Part shown: in pieces, positions 26,113 through 37,998 of the stretch
How positions within the stretch are numbered: position 1 is the first letter of the stretch
How the letters are laid out: each line of letters opens with the position of its first letter
DNA from: Gordionus sp. m RMFG-2023
Taxonomy: Eukaryota > Nematomorpha > Gordioida > Chordodea > Parachordodidae
Direction: 5' to 3'
NCBI RefSeq assembly: GCF_954871325.1
Contig: NC_088777.1
Coordinates: 38,913,366 to 38,977,365, forward strand
Length of the DNA: 64,000 nucleotides
Translations under genes and position numbers: made by a program
Notes under the pieces: generated by a model
The model's database searches: none
Seen by the model: only the letters and a program-made list of their open reading frames with translations
What the model was told of the DNA's origin: nothing

Positions 26113-27097
26113 CAAGGGCATCGCCAGGAATTTTTTTAATATCGGGAGTAGGATGGGGAAGAGGAGGGGGGGGGGGTGTAATTTTTAAAAATTTTTTAAA
26201 AATTTTTAGAGCATCTTAAATTTTGCAAATGAAGGGCTAGGGGCTAAATAATTTCCAATTACTAATACCTAAATATCCTGTAAATTAATTCGAAATTCAA
26301 TTTTATGCACAGACGCTGAGAAATTTTTTCTAAAAATTTGGTTCCACCATTTTTGGAATCTGCTGAAAGGGCTAAAAATAGTGAGAATAATACTATGAAT
26401 CACTTGAATATAAATATTTGCTGAAAATATTTTGAACAAAAATGAAAATTTTTTGAGCATTTAAAATGTTTACAAATTTATAAGATCGCACCAAATCATG
26501 GCAGAAAGAGTTGGCCCTCTTTTTGCCGAATCTCGAAAATTAGGTAAATTGGATGAAATCTAGAACAACACCAATATTTAATGTCAGTTTTTGATTCTTC
26601 TTAAAGAAAAAAATGTTCTTTCACTTGTGCATATGCTATTGCATATAGTGGTCAAGATATATGATAATTTTGATTGAACCAACATCTTTTCATTTATTTT
26701 ACTTTAAGAATTACCCCAAAGGGTATTATTGTTAAAAATCTTAATTTCGCGGATTTTAAAAAACTGATAACTTAATAATTTAGTCAAAAATATTACCTAT
26801 AAGCCTCAAAGTTTCGGTAAAAGTTAGCCTAAGGTTTTGACTCTCCTTAGAAACGTGGAATAGTAATATTTTTGACTAAATCTAGGTGCTTTTTAATATC
26901 GGCTAAATAGAAGTTTTTAGTAACACTAAAAAATAGAGATAGGATAAAGAGAATTATTTTATAATATTCTTCTACTGCTCCTATAATACCTGAACGATGA
27001 GATGGTTGCAAGTCAAGGTATGCAAATATAAAATTAATAGGAATTTCTTATATTTTGAACTCAGCAATCATAATATCCCCCGCTGGCTACGCGCCTG
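26113..27097. mobile_element. Candidate hAT-like remnant with CAGGCGCGTAGCCAG-type ends
   Basis: The left edge reads CAAGGGCATCGCCAGGAATT followed by a G-rich tract. The right edge on the other strand reads CAGGCGCGTAGCCAGCGGGG. The two are similar inverted termini of the CAGxGGCGTxGCCAGG type followed by G-rich sequence, common among animal hAT elements. The interior has no recognisable transposase and contains another MITE at 26727-26928. The pairing of these two ends is inferred from sequence similarity and distance only. Confidence 0.4.
26727..26928. mobile_element. Diverged relative of the TAGTGTTGTTAAACGG MITE
   Basis: The left end is TATTGTTAAAAATC and the right end on the other strand is TAGTGTTACTAAAAACTTC. 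Internal inverted phrases TTTAGTCAAAAATATTACC and TTTAGTCAAAAATATTACT match the position of the TTAGCC-AAAAATATTGC arms of the 7423 family. It is probably a related subfamily. No target duplication is clear. Confidence 0.6.
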
Positions 27098-30079
27098 ACA
27101 AATTTATATATGGTTATTTTACATTTGTTATTACTTATGGATGTTTCATAATAAACTAAAGAAATTCAATTTATTTTCTTTAACTTTTGTTTGTTGCAGT
27201 TTTAAGATTTTTTTATTAGATTACTAAAAGCGAATAAATAATATGATACATAGCAGAGGAAGGGCAAAGTGAAATTCCTTTCTAAAATTTGCCTGTTCTC
27301 GCAAATATCGTTTTAGGCTAATAACCCCCCCTCCTTACCACCCCATTCCCTCTCCTACAAAAATTTATACAATATATCATTAGATATAAACAAAAATTTG
27401 AAATAAAAATTAGTATAAGTTAATGAAAATAACGACTTTCAATTTTTAGGAAAATTTTTTTTTATAAAAAAAGTAAAAAACCTAAATTATATTAATAAAA
27501 ATCTAACATAGCAAAAGCCTAGCAAAATCCTGACCTATGATATGATAACTAATTTTAAAAGTCAAAAACTTATAGGAATCGAAAGAACAGATGGATTTAT
27601 AAACCGAAATGAACCTATATGATTTGTTTAAAAATAACGAGAATAGAACTAAACTGTTTAAAATTTTTAAACTGAAAACCGGAATGGGGCTGAATTATTA
27701 TGCTTATCTGTTCGATATCCTGAACACTATATAACTAATCTCTTTATATATCTTATAATTGTATGTTATGTTCCTACTTAACCTTATTAAATGTTTTGAC
27801 ACAAATAAATTATTCTACTTTTTCTGTTTGGCAAGAGGGAGTAGATGTCTGTAATTCGCCGTGTTAAGTAAAATAAAACAATAGTAATTTATTCTTTTTT
27901 TGTCATTCTTTTTATAAAAGATAAGGAAATAAATTTAATACTTTTTTGTAATATAAATGGCAATTGTTTTCCCATATGGCAAAATTTATACAACCAACCA
28001 AGCTATTTTTGAGAATGAGTCATATAATAAATCTAATTTTATTTTCGAGTTTATATTTTATGTTTGCTACTATGCTATGCGGCATATTTGAGAATCAATA
28101 AAATCTAAAAAATTGGAATACTAAGTAATGTTAAATGTATTAATATTAAAATTATATAAGATATATTTTGCCAATTTACTTATTAAATATTTAATTGAAT
28201 AAAAATGTAATAAAATTAATTTTAAAAAACGAATATTATTATTTTAACTTAAGTTATTGGTAAGTCGATGTTTTAGACAAGCCCATAAAAATCATATCAA
28301 TAATATTCAGCAAATAATATTATAAATATAAAATAAACATAATAGAAATTTATATATATGAATTGTCATAAAAAAATAAAAAGGAACCAACTTATGCCAT
28401 AATTGCTTATTTTTCAATTAGAATTGTACTTCTAATACTATAAAATTTTAAAAAGGTAAATTTATAAAGTTATTACACATTCCATTGGGATAGAGGGGGG
28501 GGGGGGGTATTAGAAAGCACAATGCCATCAAATTCTCATCCATAGTTAATGTTCTGTTTTACTTCTTTTGAAATTGTTTTTGACATTATAAATATTTTAA
28601 GTTTACAGTAATCAGTATCTAATCAATGTACACGATGATAAAATAAGTGAAAGTCTACATTGCGCGTGTCAAGCAGGAATTTATAATTTAAAGATATCTA
28701 AATCAGTGTAAAACTAGAGCCCATAAAAATGGTAAAGAAATGCTATACCTCTGAAAACCAAACAGAGAAAATACTCTTTTTTTGTCAAATAAATCATGCA
28801 TGTGCCTTAGCAAAATTGTTTACGAGTAGCTAGACATTATGGAATAAGTCATTTTTCCATTATTAATATGATTATTCAATAGTGCAAAGCTGCCTATTTC
28901 CACAAAATTTTAGGCTTCTAAATAAAAAATGTTAAAACTATACCAATAAATTACTTCTCAATGGATAAGCAATTTCTTCATTAAAGTATTGGTTAAAAGC
29001 ATAATATCTCATAAAATAAAATAAAAGAACTGTATATAATATTTTTTTTTACCTTAAACATGCAGAATTAGGTCTTTATAAAATTTATAAATTTTAAGAA
29101 AAATATGGAAAGATATCTTTTTTTTAAGAAATTTATAATAAACTACATTATTGATCAAATCAAATAAATAATAATAAAATGTTATTTATATAGTAAAAAT
29201 TTTTATTTTTTACAACTTACAATAGATGGTACATTATAAAATATTTATAAATTTATAAAAAATTATCTCTTATATAAAAAATTATATAATATTTATATTG
29301 TAATTGTCTCGGGTATTATTGAATACATTTAATGTTCTATTTTCAGGTAATATAATAAGTGATCAAATAAAATCGATTATTTATAATAATAAACAGTTAT
29401 AATTTTTTTGGAATTAGCCAGAATATTAGAGAGGGATATTCTTTTAAGAATAAAATAATAATAATAATTAGAAAGTAAAGTTTTTACATGAAATTTTTTG
29501 TATAATAATTTATTCATATAAATTGATAAAGCACAAAAAAGTTAGAATATACATATATTATTCTAAATTTAAATATCAAATTTCTTGAAAAATCAATCTT
29601 TTTTTAAATAAAATTTTGAGGATATGATATTTTTTAACTTCTAAATTTTCAGATTATGGATGATTTTAAAGATAATTTCATTTAAAAAAAGACAAGTCTC
29701 CCCTAGACCTTAAAAACTAATTTTATAGAGATCTAGGAAAGATATACCCCCCACACTCGGTTGTAAAAAAATAATTAAATTTATATCTCACTATTAAGTT
29801 TTGATATTTAATAAGAAATCTGAAAGGTCGATTTTTTATACCCGATCCAATTTTTATTTGGCCGTCCATGCCCGGTTTATTAAATATAATATTTTTTAGG
29901 CCTTGTGTATGTATTTACAATTTTATCTTTCTTGTAGTTTTTAAACTTTTTTTAAAGGAAGTTTGATTTTACATCCGGACCATTGATATAAATATAAATT
30001 CATCCTTTATATCTCTCCTTTAATACTTATAAAGTTATTAAATTAATAGCACATAAAGTTTGTCAGGTCCTTAAAAAGA
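27098..30079. other. AT-rich intergenic DNA
   Basis: No gene recognised. There is a C-rich patch at 27326-27356, a run of thirteen G at 28495-28507, and one small GC-box patch (GGCCGTCCATGCCCGG) near 29862-29876. The rest is simple AT-rich sequence. Confidence 0.45.
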
Positions 30080-30132
30080 GAATCTAGATATAGATTCTTT
30101 GCAAAAAAGTATCTTAGATGCAGATACTTTTT
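30080..30132. repeat. Two perfect hairpins at the LINE 3' end
   Basis: GAATCTA (30080-30086) and TAGATTC (30091-30097) form a 7-bp stem with a 4-base loop. AAAAAGTATCT (30104-30114) and AGATACTTTTT (30122-30132) form an 11-bp stem with a 7-base loop. They lie just after the end of the recognisable LINE coding sequence on the minus strand. LINE reverse transcriptases often recognise 3'-terminal stem-loops, so this may be the retained 3' tail; that role is inference. Confidence 0.6.
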
Positions 30133-31615
30133 CTTCTTCTCCGTTTTATGGCTATTTCCAGGTTTACCCGTAGGTCAATTTTATCTCTGATTTTCATCAA
30201 TATTTGTAAGATTCATGTTTCATATCCGCCGCTATCACATTTGTCCACGGATCCTCCTACTTCCATTAAGGTGCATCTCTTTACCCAGTCATCTTCTGTT
30301 ATACGTTCCTCATGCCCTAACCATCTTAGACATTTCGTCGCACTATCACTCAAATCATTTCTATTCCCAATCTTGCCCGCAATTCCTTGATATTTTCTTT
30401 CTCTCTCAGAGATATCTAGCACATCCATCTAATCATCCTTATCTCCTTTTTTCCAATTTGGCTTCGTGGGCCGCTTTCATTGCCCATGTTTTACCGCCAT
30501 AAGCTATACAACTCCTCATACAGCTTAAGTTTTCCGCTTTAACTTCAGATAGACGTTTTTATTCGTTAAAATCGACGACATCACTCTGAACTTCTTCTAT
30601 GCTTGTCTGACCCTTGCACAACGGAAGAACCTACACTACCATCTGCGTTTAGTATATCACCCAAATAACAAATTTATTCACTTTTCCCAGGGTTAACCAA
30701 TTGACAATATCCAGAACACCATTTTCTTAGTTATCATTATTATGTTTATGCACTTTCTACAAATAAAGGTCATTCTTGCTAACATCACACCTTTTTTTCC
30801 CCGCGGCATCTTTATACACCCATCTCTGGCATCTGGTGTATTGGTTTGAATTTCTGTCTATACTTCTTTTCCACATACACCATCCTCCATCTTTAGATTT
30901 TCCCCATCAATCATCACCTTTGTTCTTGCTGCATTTATTTTCAAGCCCTTTGCTTCCATAGCCATTACTAATTTTATCCCTCATTCTTCCTCACTGCTAT
31001 ACAAAGTCATCTGCACTTAATAGCTCTCAGGGAAGTCCTTCACGCATTTCTCTAGCCACCACATCCACTAATAAGATAAATAATAATGGACTCAGCACGG
31101 ATCCTTGATGAAGTCCTACTTTCACTTCAAAGCTTTCACTCTCTCCATCATCCGCCATACCGCAGTTTGTGCTCCCACATACATTGCCATCACTGCCATA
31201 AACAACCATTCTTCCAAGCCTAATTTTCTCAAGGCCCATCTAATAACCTAGCGCGGCACCCTGTCAACTGCTTTCTCCAAATCAACAAACGCATAGTATA
31301 GTTTCTTTTCCTTCGCAAGATACTCCTGTATTTGTCTCACAAAAATTGCATCTGTCGTGCCTTTCCCCGATGTAAAACCAAACTGCATTTCATCAATTTT
31401 AGTTTGTTCCCTTATCCGCTTCTCTAACACCTCTCAAATACCTTCATTGCATGTTCCAAGAGTTTAATAGCTCTGTAAGACCCGCAATCTAAAGGATTAC
31501 CTTTCCCCTTTGGGATAATTAAACTTCTTTGCCAATCCTCGGAGATAGTTCCTTCTATGACTATTTCATTGGCTATTCATTAACCATTTAATCCCTAAGT
31601 CATAAGAACTAGTAT
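30080..31615 (-). mobile_element. 5'-truncated, decayed LINE (non-LTR retrotransposon)
   Basis: On the minus strand, from about 31600 down, reverse transcriptase is recognisable. The order is SLIIPKGKGNPLDCGSYRAI, then EMQFGFTSGKGTTDAIF with FVDLEKAVDRVPR (31248-31430). Then comes VGLHQGSVLSPLLFILLVD (31027-31239), and near 30890-30970 a KGLKINAARTKVM segment. Downstream, 30213-30428 encodes a typical C-terminal stretch of these elements (CLRWLGHEERITEDDWVKRC). The catalytic YADD region falls in a broken stretch. The element begins inside RT, so the N-terminal endonuclease is missing, and several frameshifts and stops make it dead. The clade (RTE/CR1/jockey-like) is not decided. It is far less AT-biased than its flanks. 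The 3' end carries two hairpins. Confidence 0.85.
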
Positions 31616-34555
31616 ATATATAAAAAAAATTTTAAGAATAAGATATTTGTATCTTTTGCTAAAGTTGTCACAAATGATCATTACCTATTAAATAAGAATA
31701 GTTAAGTATAAGAATAAAATAACATTAATATAATTATGTGAAGACAATAACAAAAGTATATAATTAGAGAAAAGATTCATTTATTTGAGATTTTTAGTAA
31801 TATAACTCATTTTATAAAAAAAAAATATTTACAATAATTAATTAAATATTTCAAATTATCATATTTAATGATGAGGTGGATTACATAATCAAACATTTTA
31901 TTAATAATTTTAACCCATTCATAACATTGGAAAAGCAACAGACTTTGGAACTGAATTTACAATAAAGAGTATTTAAATAAATTTTGAATGAATTAATAGC
32001 ATATTTTATTAAATAATTAATTTTTTTAAATAATTTATCATTAAGCCTTTGCCGTTTAATAACTTTCCAACTGGAGCTGACTATTTTTTTAAAAATAATT
32101 GTTTTTAACGTATTTCTACGATCTTTCTTTAGGATAACTCAAAACCTCTAGGTCAATGTTATTTTTATTATTAAACTCAGAAATTTTTGTTTTACTAAAA
32201 GAATAATTATCATTTTTTTATTAGCTATTTGAATAATATTTAATATTTTATTTTTACAGAGGAAAGGTTTTACATGCCAAACAAAAATAAGTTGAATTTT
32301 ATCGTTTAGATTTATAAACAATGCTTCGAAAATCTTAATGAAAAGATTTTAAGAAAGATACCCTATTTTTTTAATCTGATAATTTTTCAAAATGATTAAG
32401 CATGAATTAATACGATTCTAAATAGCATGTAAAATTGGAGGGCATGGGGATGGTTGGTCAGAGATATGTTGTCCCTATTAATTATTGCATGTTTATTTTT
32501 TATTTTGAATAAAATAAATGCAAATAACAAATGAATATTTAACAATCAAAAATATTAATTTTTTTATAATATATATTTTAAATAATATCTTATTTTAATT
32601 TTATAAAAATTTCTCTTAAAATTCCTAAATCTTTAAATTCTATTTAATTTGTGTATTATGATTATAATCGATAAATTATTATACTTTAAGCTAGTATTAC
32701 ACATCAAAAAAAGAATTTAATTTCATATTTAAACACCCATTTCTTTAGTGGGGCCAACTATCGCCTATGGACCCTTCCCAGTGTATGGCAAGATTAGTCC
32801 AAAAAAAATTTTTCAAACTATTAAAAAAAAGTATAGTCTGTATAAGATATCTACTAACTATTTTAATATATCATACTTTGAGGATTAGGAAGATGTTTAA
32901 TTTATTCAGATTATTTAATATTGAATTTATTCAGATTTGATCGAAAAGTGTCCCATCCTACCCCGCACTACTAATTAAACCTCAGGTTTCTCTTAATAAT
33001 ATACTTTGAAGTTTTTTTTATCATTCGATTAAATCCATAAATTCTTAAAGTATGGGTGTGATAAAGATGACAAAAATGTCTCATTATATTCATCATCATA
33101 GAAAAAAAAATCTAATTCTTTTGCTCATTCCATCGTTTAAAGCTTTTGATAAAGATAGATAATGTTGCAAACCTAAATAATTAAGTTTATCTAAGTTCCT
33201 CTTAACCATAAATAACGTAAGCACTAATTTTCAATAAGATGTATTATTCTACTCTTGAAATTTGTCTTTTCTAATTGTTATCGGGTAGTATAATTTTTTA
33301 AAATAAAAAATTTGAATTCGAATTATATTTGAGAAGTATTAAAGTCATATAATCATATAGACTATTTCATGTTATGCACGAAACTTTCAACTGATAACCT
33401 GGCACCTATAATTTTACTGAAGATTTGGGCTTTCTACATGCTTCCCATAGTTATATATATCTTCCCATCATTATCATTATATAGTAAATTCACCAAATTC
33501 TTTGGTTAATTTTAATTACTGATGATTGGTAATAAACAAGTAGTTCGTCTTTGATTTGTTTCGGTAAAAAATTAATATTTTAGAAACGTTGGCAATGACG
33601 ATTTAATAAAGAAAAATGAAAATACCGATTCGTTCAATACTACATTTGGAAGTAATTAACATTAATCAGAGACTTTGAGTTTGATATCGCAGGAAGACAA
33701 TCTTAAATAACAACTAAGAATAAGTGAGCAGGCACAACTGATTTCCCTGGATAAGATTTTTTTGATCATCATATCTTAAGTAAAAATTAAAAATTGAAAA
33801 AATGCTGTAATTTGCATTTTATCACCATATTCAGTACTTTACAAAATTGATAGAGTTATCTATAACTGTAGCAATTAGGTTATCTGTAATCCCTAACTCT
33901 CTTAAGATTTTATTCAATAACTGCTATTTTATCACAAGGATGTGTTAGAGGCATTCTCCTACTACTTAAATCCTTCTTTAAGGGTTTTTCATATAATCTT
34001 TTAAAATAAGTGGAGACAGACAAATTTTTTCTTAATATAATTTGATCCAAACATAATTCTTATTTCTAATTGTATCACTCCCAAAAATAGATCTATTAAT
34101 TCAGATAAATGCAACAAACAAACAATCAGAACAAAAGTTAGACGTATAAACTTCTACTTTAATAATTTTCAAACATCCAAATCCAGGAGGGCTTAATATA
34201 ATTTCCATGAGTGTTAATCATCCTACACATTAATAAATATCATATAATGGCATCTATTCAATAATATTAGCATATAAAATGTATGTTTTACTCACTTAGT
34301 TTTGGTGTTGCTATTTATCAATCTTGAAGTATATCGTAGACAAGTTGATTTTTATGGTACTGTAAATTTACCGATAAAATATGATGAATTGAAAAAAAGA
34401 AATATGAAATTAATACTAAAGCCCACAAAAAAATAAAGTAAATGATTATTAATTCTTTTAAACAAAAATATAAAAAGTATCTATATCTATATCTTATGTC
34501 AAGAAAATAAAATATACAAGATTCTTTTAAAAATAATTATTTTAGATTCAATCTT
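31616..34555. other. AT-rich intergenic DNA
   Basis: No gene recognised. A short patch at 32740-32795 (TTTAGTGGGGCC then ACCCTTCCCAGTG) is loosely inverted relative to 2410-2450 and might be a shared transposon end. Otherwise simple AT-rich sequence. Confidence 0.4.
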
Positions 34556-35130
34556 AGATAGGGGAGACCGGGGTTATTTCGCACATGGGGTAAATTCGGG
34601 CTGCTTTTGTATTTAAAAACTGTTTGACTTCAGGACTTAAAATTTATAACTAAAACAGGTTTATATAGTGAAATGATATTCAACTTCGGACGCTTTGGAA
34701 ATTTTAATGTAAAAAACCTCTTAATAACTAAAAGTTAAAAAAAAATTGCTTTAGATTTTGATGTTTAAAATAGTGTTGTTAAACGGCTCGTTTTTATCAA
34801 TTTTTAAAAACGGCTAACTCAATATTTCATCCATAATAATATTACGCAAGCCTGAAGATTTTGTTTATAGAAGGAACTGAGGTTTGGACATCTATTAGCG
34901 AAATCCGGGGCTTAGGCAATATTTTTCTGCTTAAAATATGGGGTACCGGACAAAGATGATTCTCTTAAATTTTTTCGTAGAAAAAAATATGCTAGGGTCA
35001 AAAATTATCTAGCATAATGAAATTAAAGATGAAGTGGATTCCCATTTATATAGTTATTTTTGCAAATAGTTTTATTTTCACAATTTTATGGCACAGATCA
35101 AAGATGCCCGAAATAGTCTGATCTTCCCTA
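34556..35130. mobile_element. Non-autonomous element with TAGGGGAGACCGGGG-type ends, interrupted by a MITE
   Basis: The left end is AGATAGGGGAGACCGGGGTT followed by ATTTCGCAC. The right end on the other strand is TAGGGAAGATCAGACTATTT followed by CGGGC. They are imperfect inverses. Similar termini (GGGAAACTGGG / GGGGAGACTGGGG) bound the element at 40063-40981, so there is a family. There is no coding capacity. A partial copy of the TAGTGTTGTTAAACGG MITE lies inside it. The superfamily is unassigned. Confidence 0.55.
34771..34940. mobile_element. Right-truncated copy of the TAGTGTTGTTAAACGG MITE
   Basis: It starts TAGTGTTGTTAAACGGCTCG, continues with AAAAACGGCTAACTCAATAT and reaches GGCAATATTTTTCTGC. 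The terminal right inverted arm is absent. Sequence identity with the 7423 copy is high over the left half. Confidence 0.8.
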
Positions 35131-37574
35131 CAAATATTTGTGTTATTGCTCAACTCTTATAACAAATAAAAAAATTTTCTAAAGACATCATGGTAATTGA
35201 CAATTTTTTACTAATTTATGCAAAAAATCATCTTAAAAAATAACCAGAGGAAAGCATGGGGGTGTTTACCCTTAGTTTTTCAAATATGACTGTTTTTGAA
35301 TATATTATTTTAATATTTATTCAAATATCTCTTCTCTCTCTACCCATAATTTAAAAAAGAACATAAATCCCCTCCTCCTTATCCCCGAAAAAAATCTTCC
35401 GCGTGCCGATATCTCGGTATATTGAAACTTTTAATGCATTTAGGGCATCAATCACTATTTTAAATATTGTTATTTATAATCGCACTCTTTCATGTATACA
35501 ATATAAAAATATGAAAAATGGTCAAAAATATCTACCAAAATAAATTAATGAAAACTCATATAACCTCCAAACGAGTTATTTTATACAAAAAGAATATGAA
35601 AACTCTTCTAGCAAATGATAAAAAATATTGTAAATATCATAATTAATTCAAAATCAGAATTATTTCATTTTTTATTCATTTAAATAGTTATAATAAAAAA
35701 ATAATGTTAAATATTTTTGTATCTAGTATTTATAGTCACGATAAATGAATATAAATTTATATTTAAATATTAGCTTGACTTATAGGTGGACTGAGGAATG
35801 GTCCTTTTTCAAAAAAATCACCCCTCTCCCAATCTTAACAATACATTAGAATTATATTTTCTTTTGATTAGTGTCCATTTTGCAAAATGCCATCTCCATA
35901 TGTTTTAAAGATTGAACTGGGACAGGAATGTTTTAATTTGTTGTTTTTCTAATTGAGTATAATATTTAAATTTTGAACATATAACAACCAACTTACTAAA
36001 CACCGCTCAAATTTAATTTAATACCCATTTTTTAAATATAAACTAACTTCAACTCATGTCACCTAACCAAAATGGAGTTCTTTATAGATCTTTTTTAAAG
36101 ATAAATTATCAACATTATTAACGTTCATTTTTAAAAAAGATTAGAATTGCCAGTGTATTATATACATTTATTAAAGTTAAAAATTTCTTTAAAATAATTA
36201 CAGTATTAAATAACTATTGCATTATTATTATATAAAAAAGTTCTAAACAACTATAAGTTCATTAGACTCTCGTTGGTAAAGTAAAGTAGCTCTTAAATAA
36301 TGTATGATTAAAATATAATATTTAAATTGTAATTATATGTAATTATATTCGTATCTTGATGATATTTGTTTTAAATGTATATTCTTTCATATTTTGTGAT
36401 TTAAATAAATGGTTAACATCAAATAATAATATTATGATATAATCATAATTTATGTTATTACATCATTAAGATTCTAGATTAATTTTGTTAAATCCTTAAA
36501 AATAGTTGTAATATATATATTATAAAATTCATAACTTATAAAAGATTTCTTTAAATTCTAGATTTACATATATGACAATTGAAAGAAAACTGCCAAAATT
36601 TTGTAAAATTTTAACTTTTATTGATCCAAACTAAATCTATTATACACTCACGAACTTTGTAATGTTATCAATAAATTAAATGATTTATGAGAATCATGAA
36701 CATTAACTAAAATTTATATTAATAAAAAATTTTTTTATGAAAGGGTCATTAAAAAAGTATTTACCTTTCTCTATTAAAATTTTTTAGAGTGAAATAAAAA
36801 GCATTTAAATCTAGAAATGAAACAAACATTCATTAATAGAGAGCATACAATTAGAATTAACCAGAAATCTAAGGAGATTATTAAAAATTTTCAACCTTGC
36901 ATATAGTAATGACTGTTATAAATATACAATATATGGCTTATTTCACTAGATAATGGCTGAGTATAATTAGCTAATTGCATCCTTGTCAGATGCCACTTGT
37001 CGTTATGTCATATATTAATTTATGCCATAAAATAAACCAAAAAACAAACAAACACTAAAATATGTTTCTTTAATTAATTTAATTAGTTTTACACTATAGA
37101 ACTTCTTTTATAATATCTACTAAATAAATTTATTAGAAAATTGAATTATAAGATAATAAATAAGAAAAGAGAAAGAATAGACTATTTTATAGTTTGATGA
37201 AACTTGAGTTGTTAAGTATTTTATATCATAATTGTTTAAAAAAAGAAGAAAAGTGTACATGCTGATTTTTTTTAAAAATCGATAATAATTTTAGATATAA
37301 ATTATAAACTTATAAGGTGATCATTAAATTTGAAATAACAAAAATGTTCTGTTTAAAGATTGCTATAATAGTGTAATAAAGATACTGTTGGTATTTTCTT
37401 TAAATTAATGTATATAATATAGATAACAACAACACGAACACCTCTCGGAATAGGTGCATGACTTAAATAGGATTAGGGGGAGATATACTAGCTTTAATTT
37501 CGTTTACCTAAAAGTTTTTTTAATGTGAATTCTCAAAACAACCGATATCAAATAAGAATAAATACCAAAAACCT
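35131..37574. other. AT-rich intergenic DNA
   Basis: No gene recognised. At 35360-35410, CCCCGAAAAAAATCTTCCGC and GTGCCGAT resemble the inner end of a GCGCGG-AAGATTTTTTTCGGGG-type hAT terminus, but no partner end was found. Confidence 0.4.
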
Positions 37575-37998
37575 GTACACGGGCCGGGCCTTATTTTAAT
37601 TTTTTTTAAAATATACCTGGGCCGGGCGTGAAATTTTTTTTAAAAAAATATTCCGAGCCGTATATTTTAAAACTAAATATTTGAAATCGCCATTATTAGC
37701 TATAAAAATCGAAAATAAATAAAATATATTTTAAAAAAATCCGTGGACCTGAAATTTTTTCAAAAAAAATATCCGAGCCGGGTCAATATTATAAAACCAA
37801 ATATTTGAAATAGCCATTATTAGCTATAAAAATCAAAAATAAATAAAATATATTTTAAAAAAGTCCGGGCAAAGCCTGAAAATTTTTTTTTTAAAAAAAA
37901 ATCATTCAAGGCCGAAAAAAAAAAATCGGGCCGGGCAGAAAAAATATATTAAAAAAATCCGGGCCGGGCTGTACAAATGGTATCTCTGCAGGTCTCTG
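37575..37998. repeat. GGGCC-family element with two tandem ~120-bp units
   Basis: It opens CCTGTACACGGGCCGGGCC and closes CCGGGCCGGGCTGTACAAAT then CTGCAGGTCTCTG. Two consecutive units (about 37631-37750 and 37751-37872) each contain AATATTTGAAAT(C/A)GCCATT, TTAGCTATAAAAATC and an AATAAATAAAATATATTTTA tail. Each is bounded by a GC box. The outer TGTACA words and CCTG(T/C)A are placed inversely, hinting at a MITE-like origin with internal duplication. It lacks a coding frame. Other copies lie at 4.9, 10.4 and 53.7 kb. Confidence 0.7.

Noticed and set aside
32740-32795. Possible transposon terminus shared with 2410-2450
   Set aside because: Only about a dozen bases are similar, with no target duplication and no second end.
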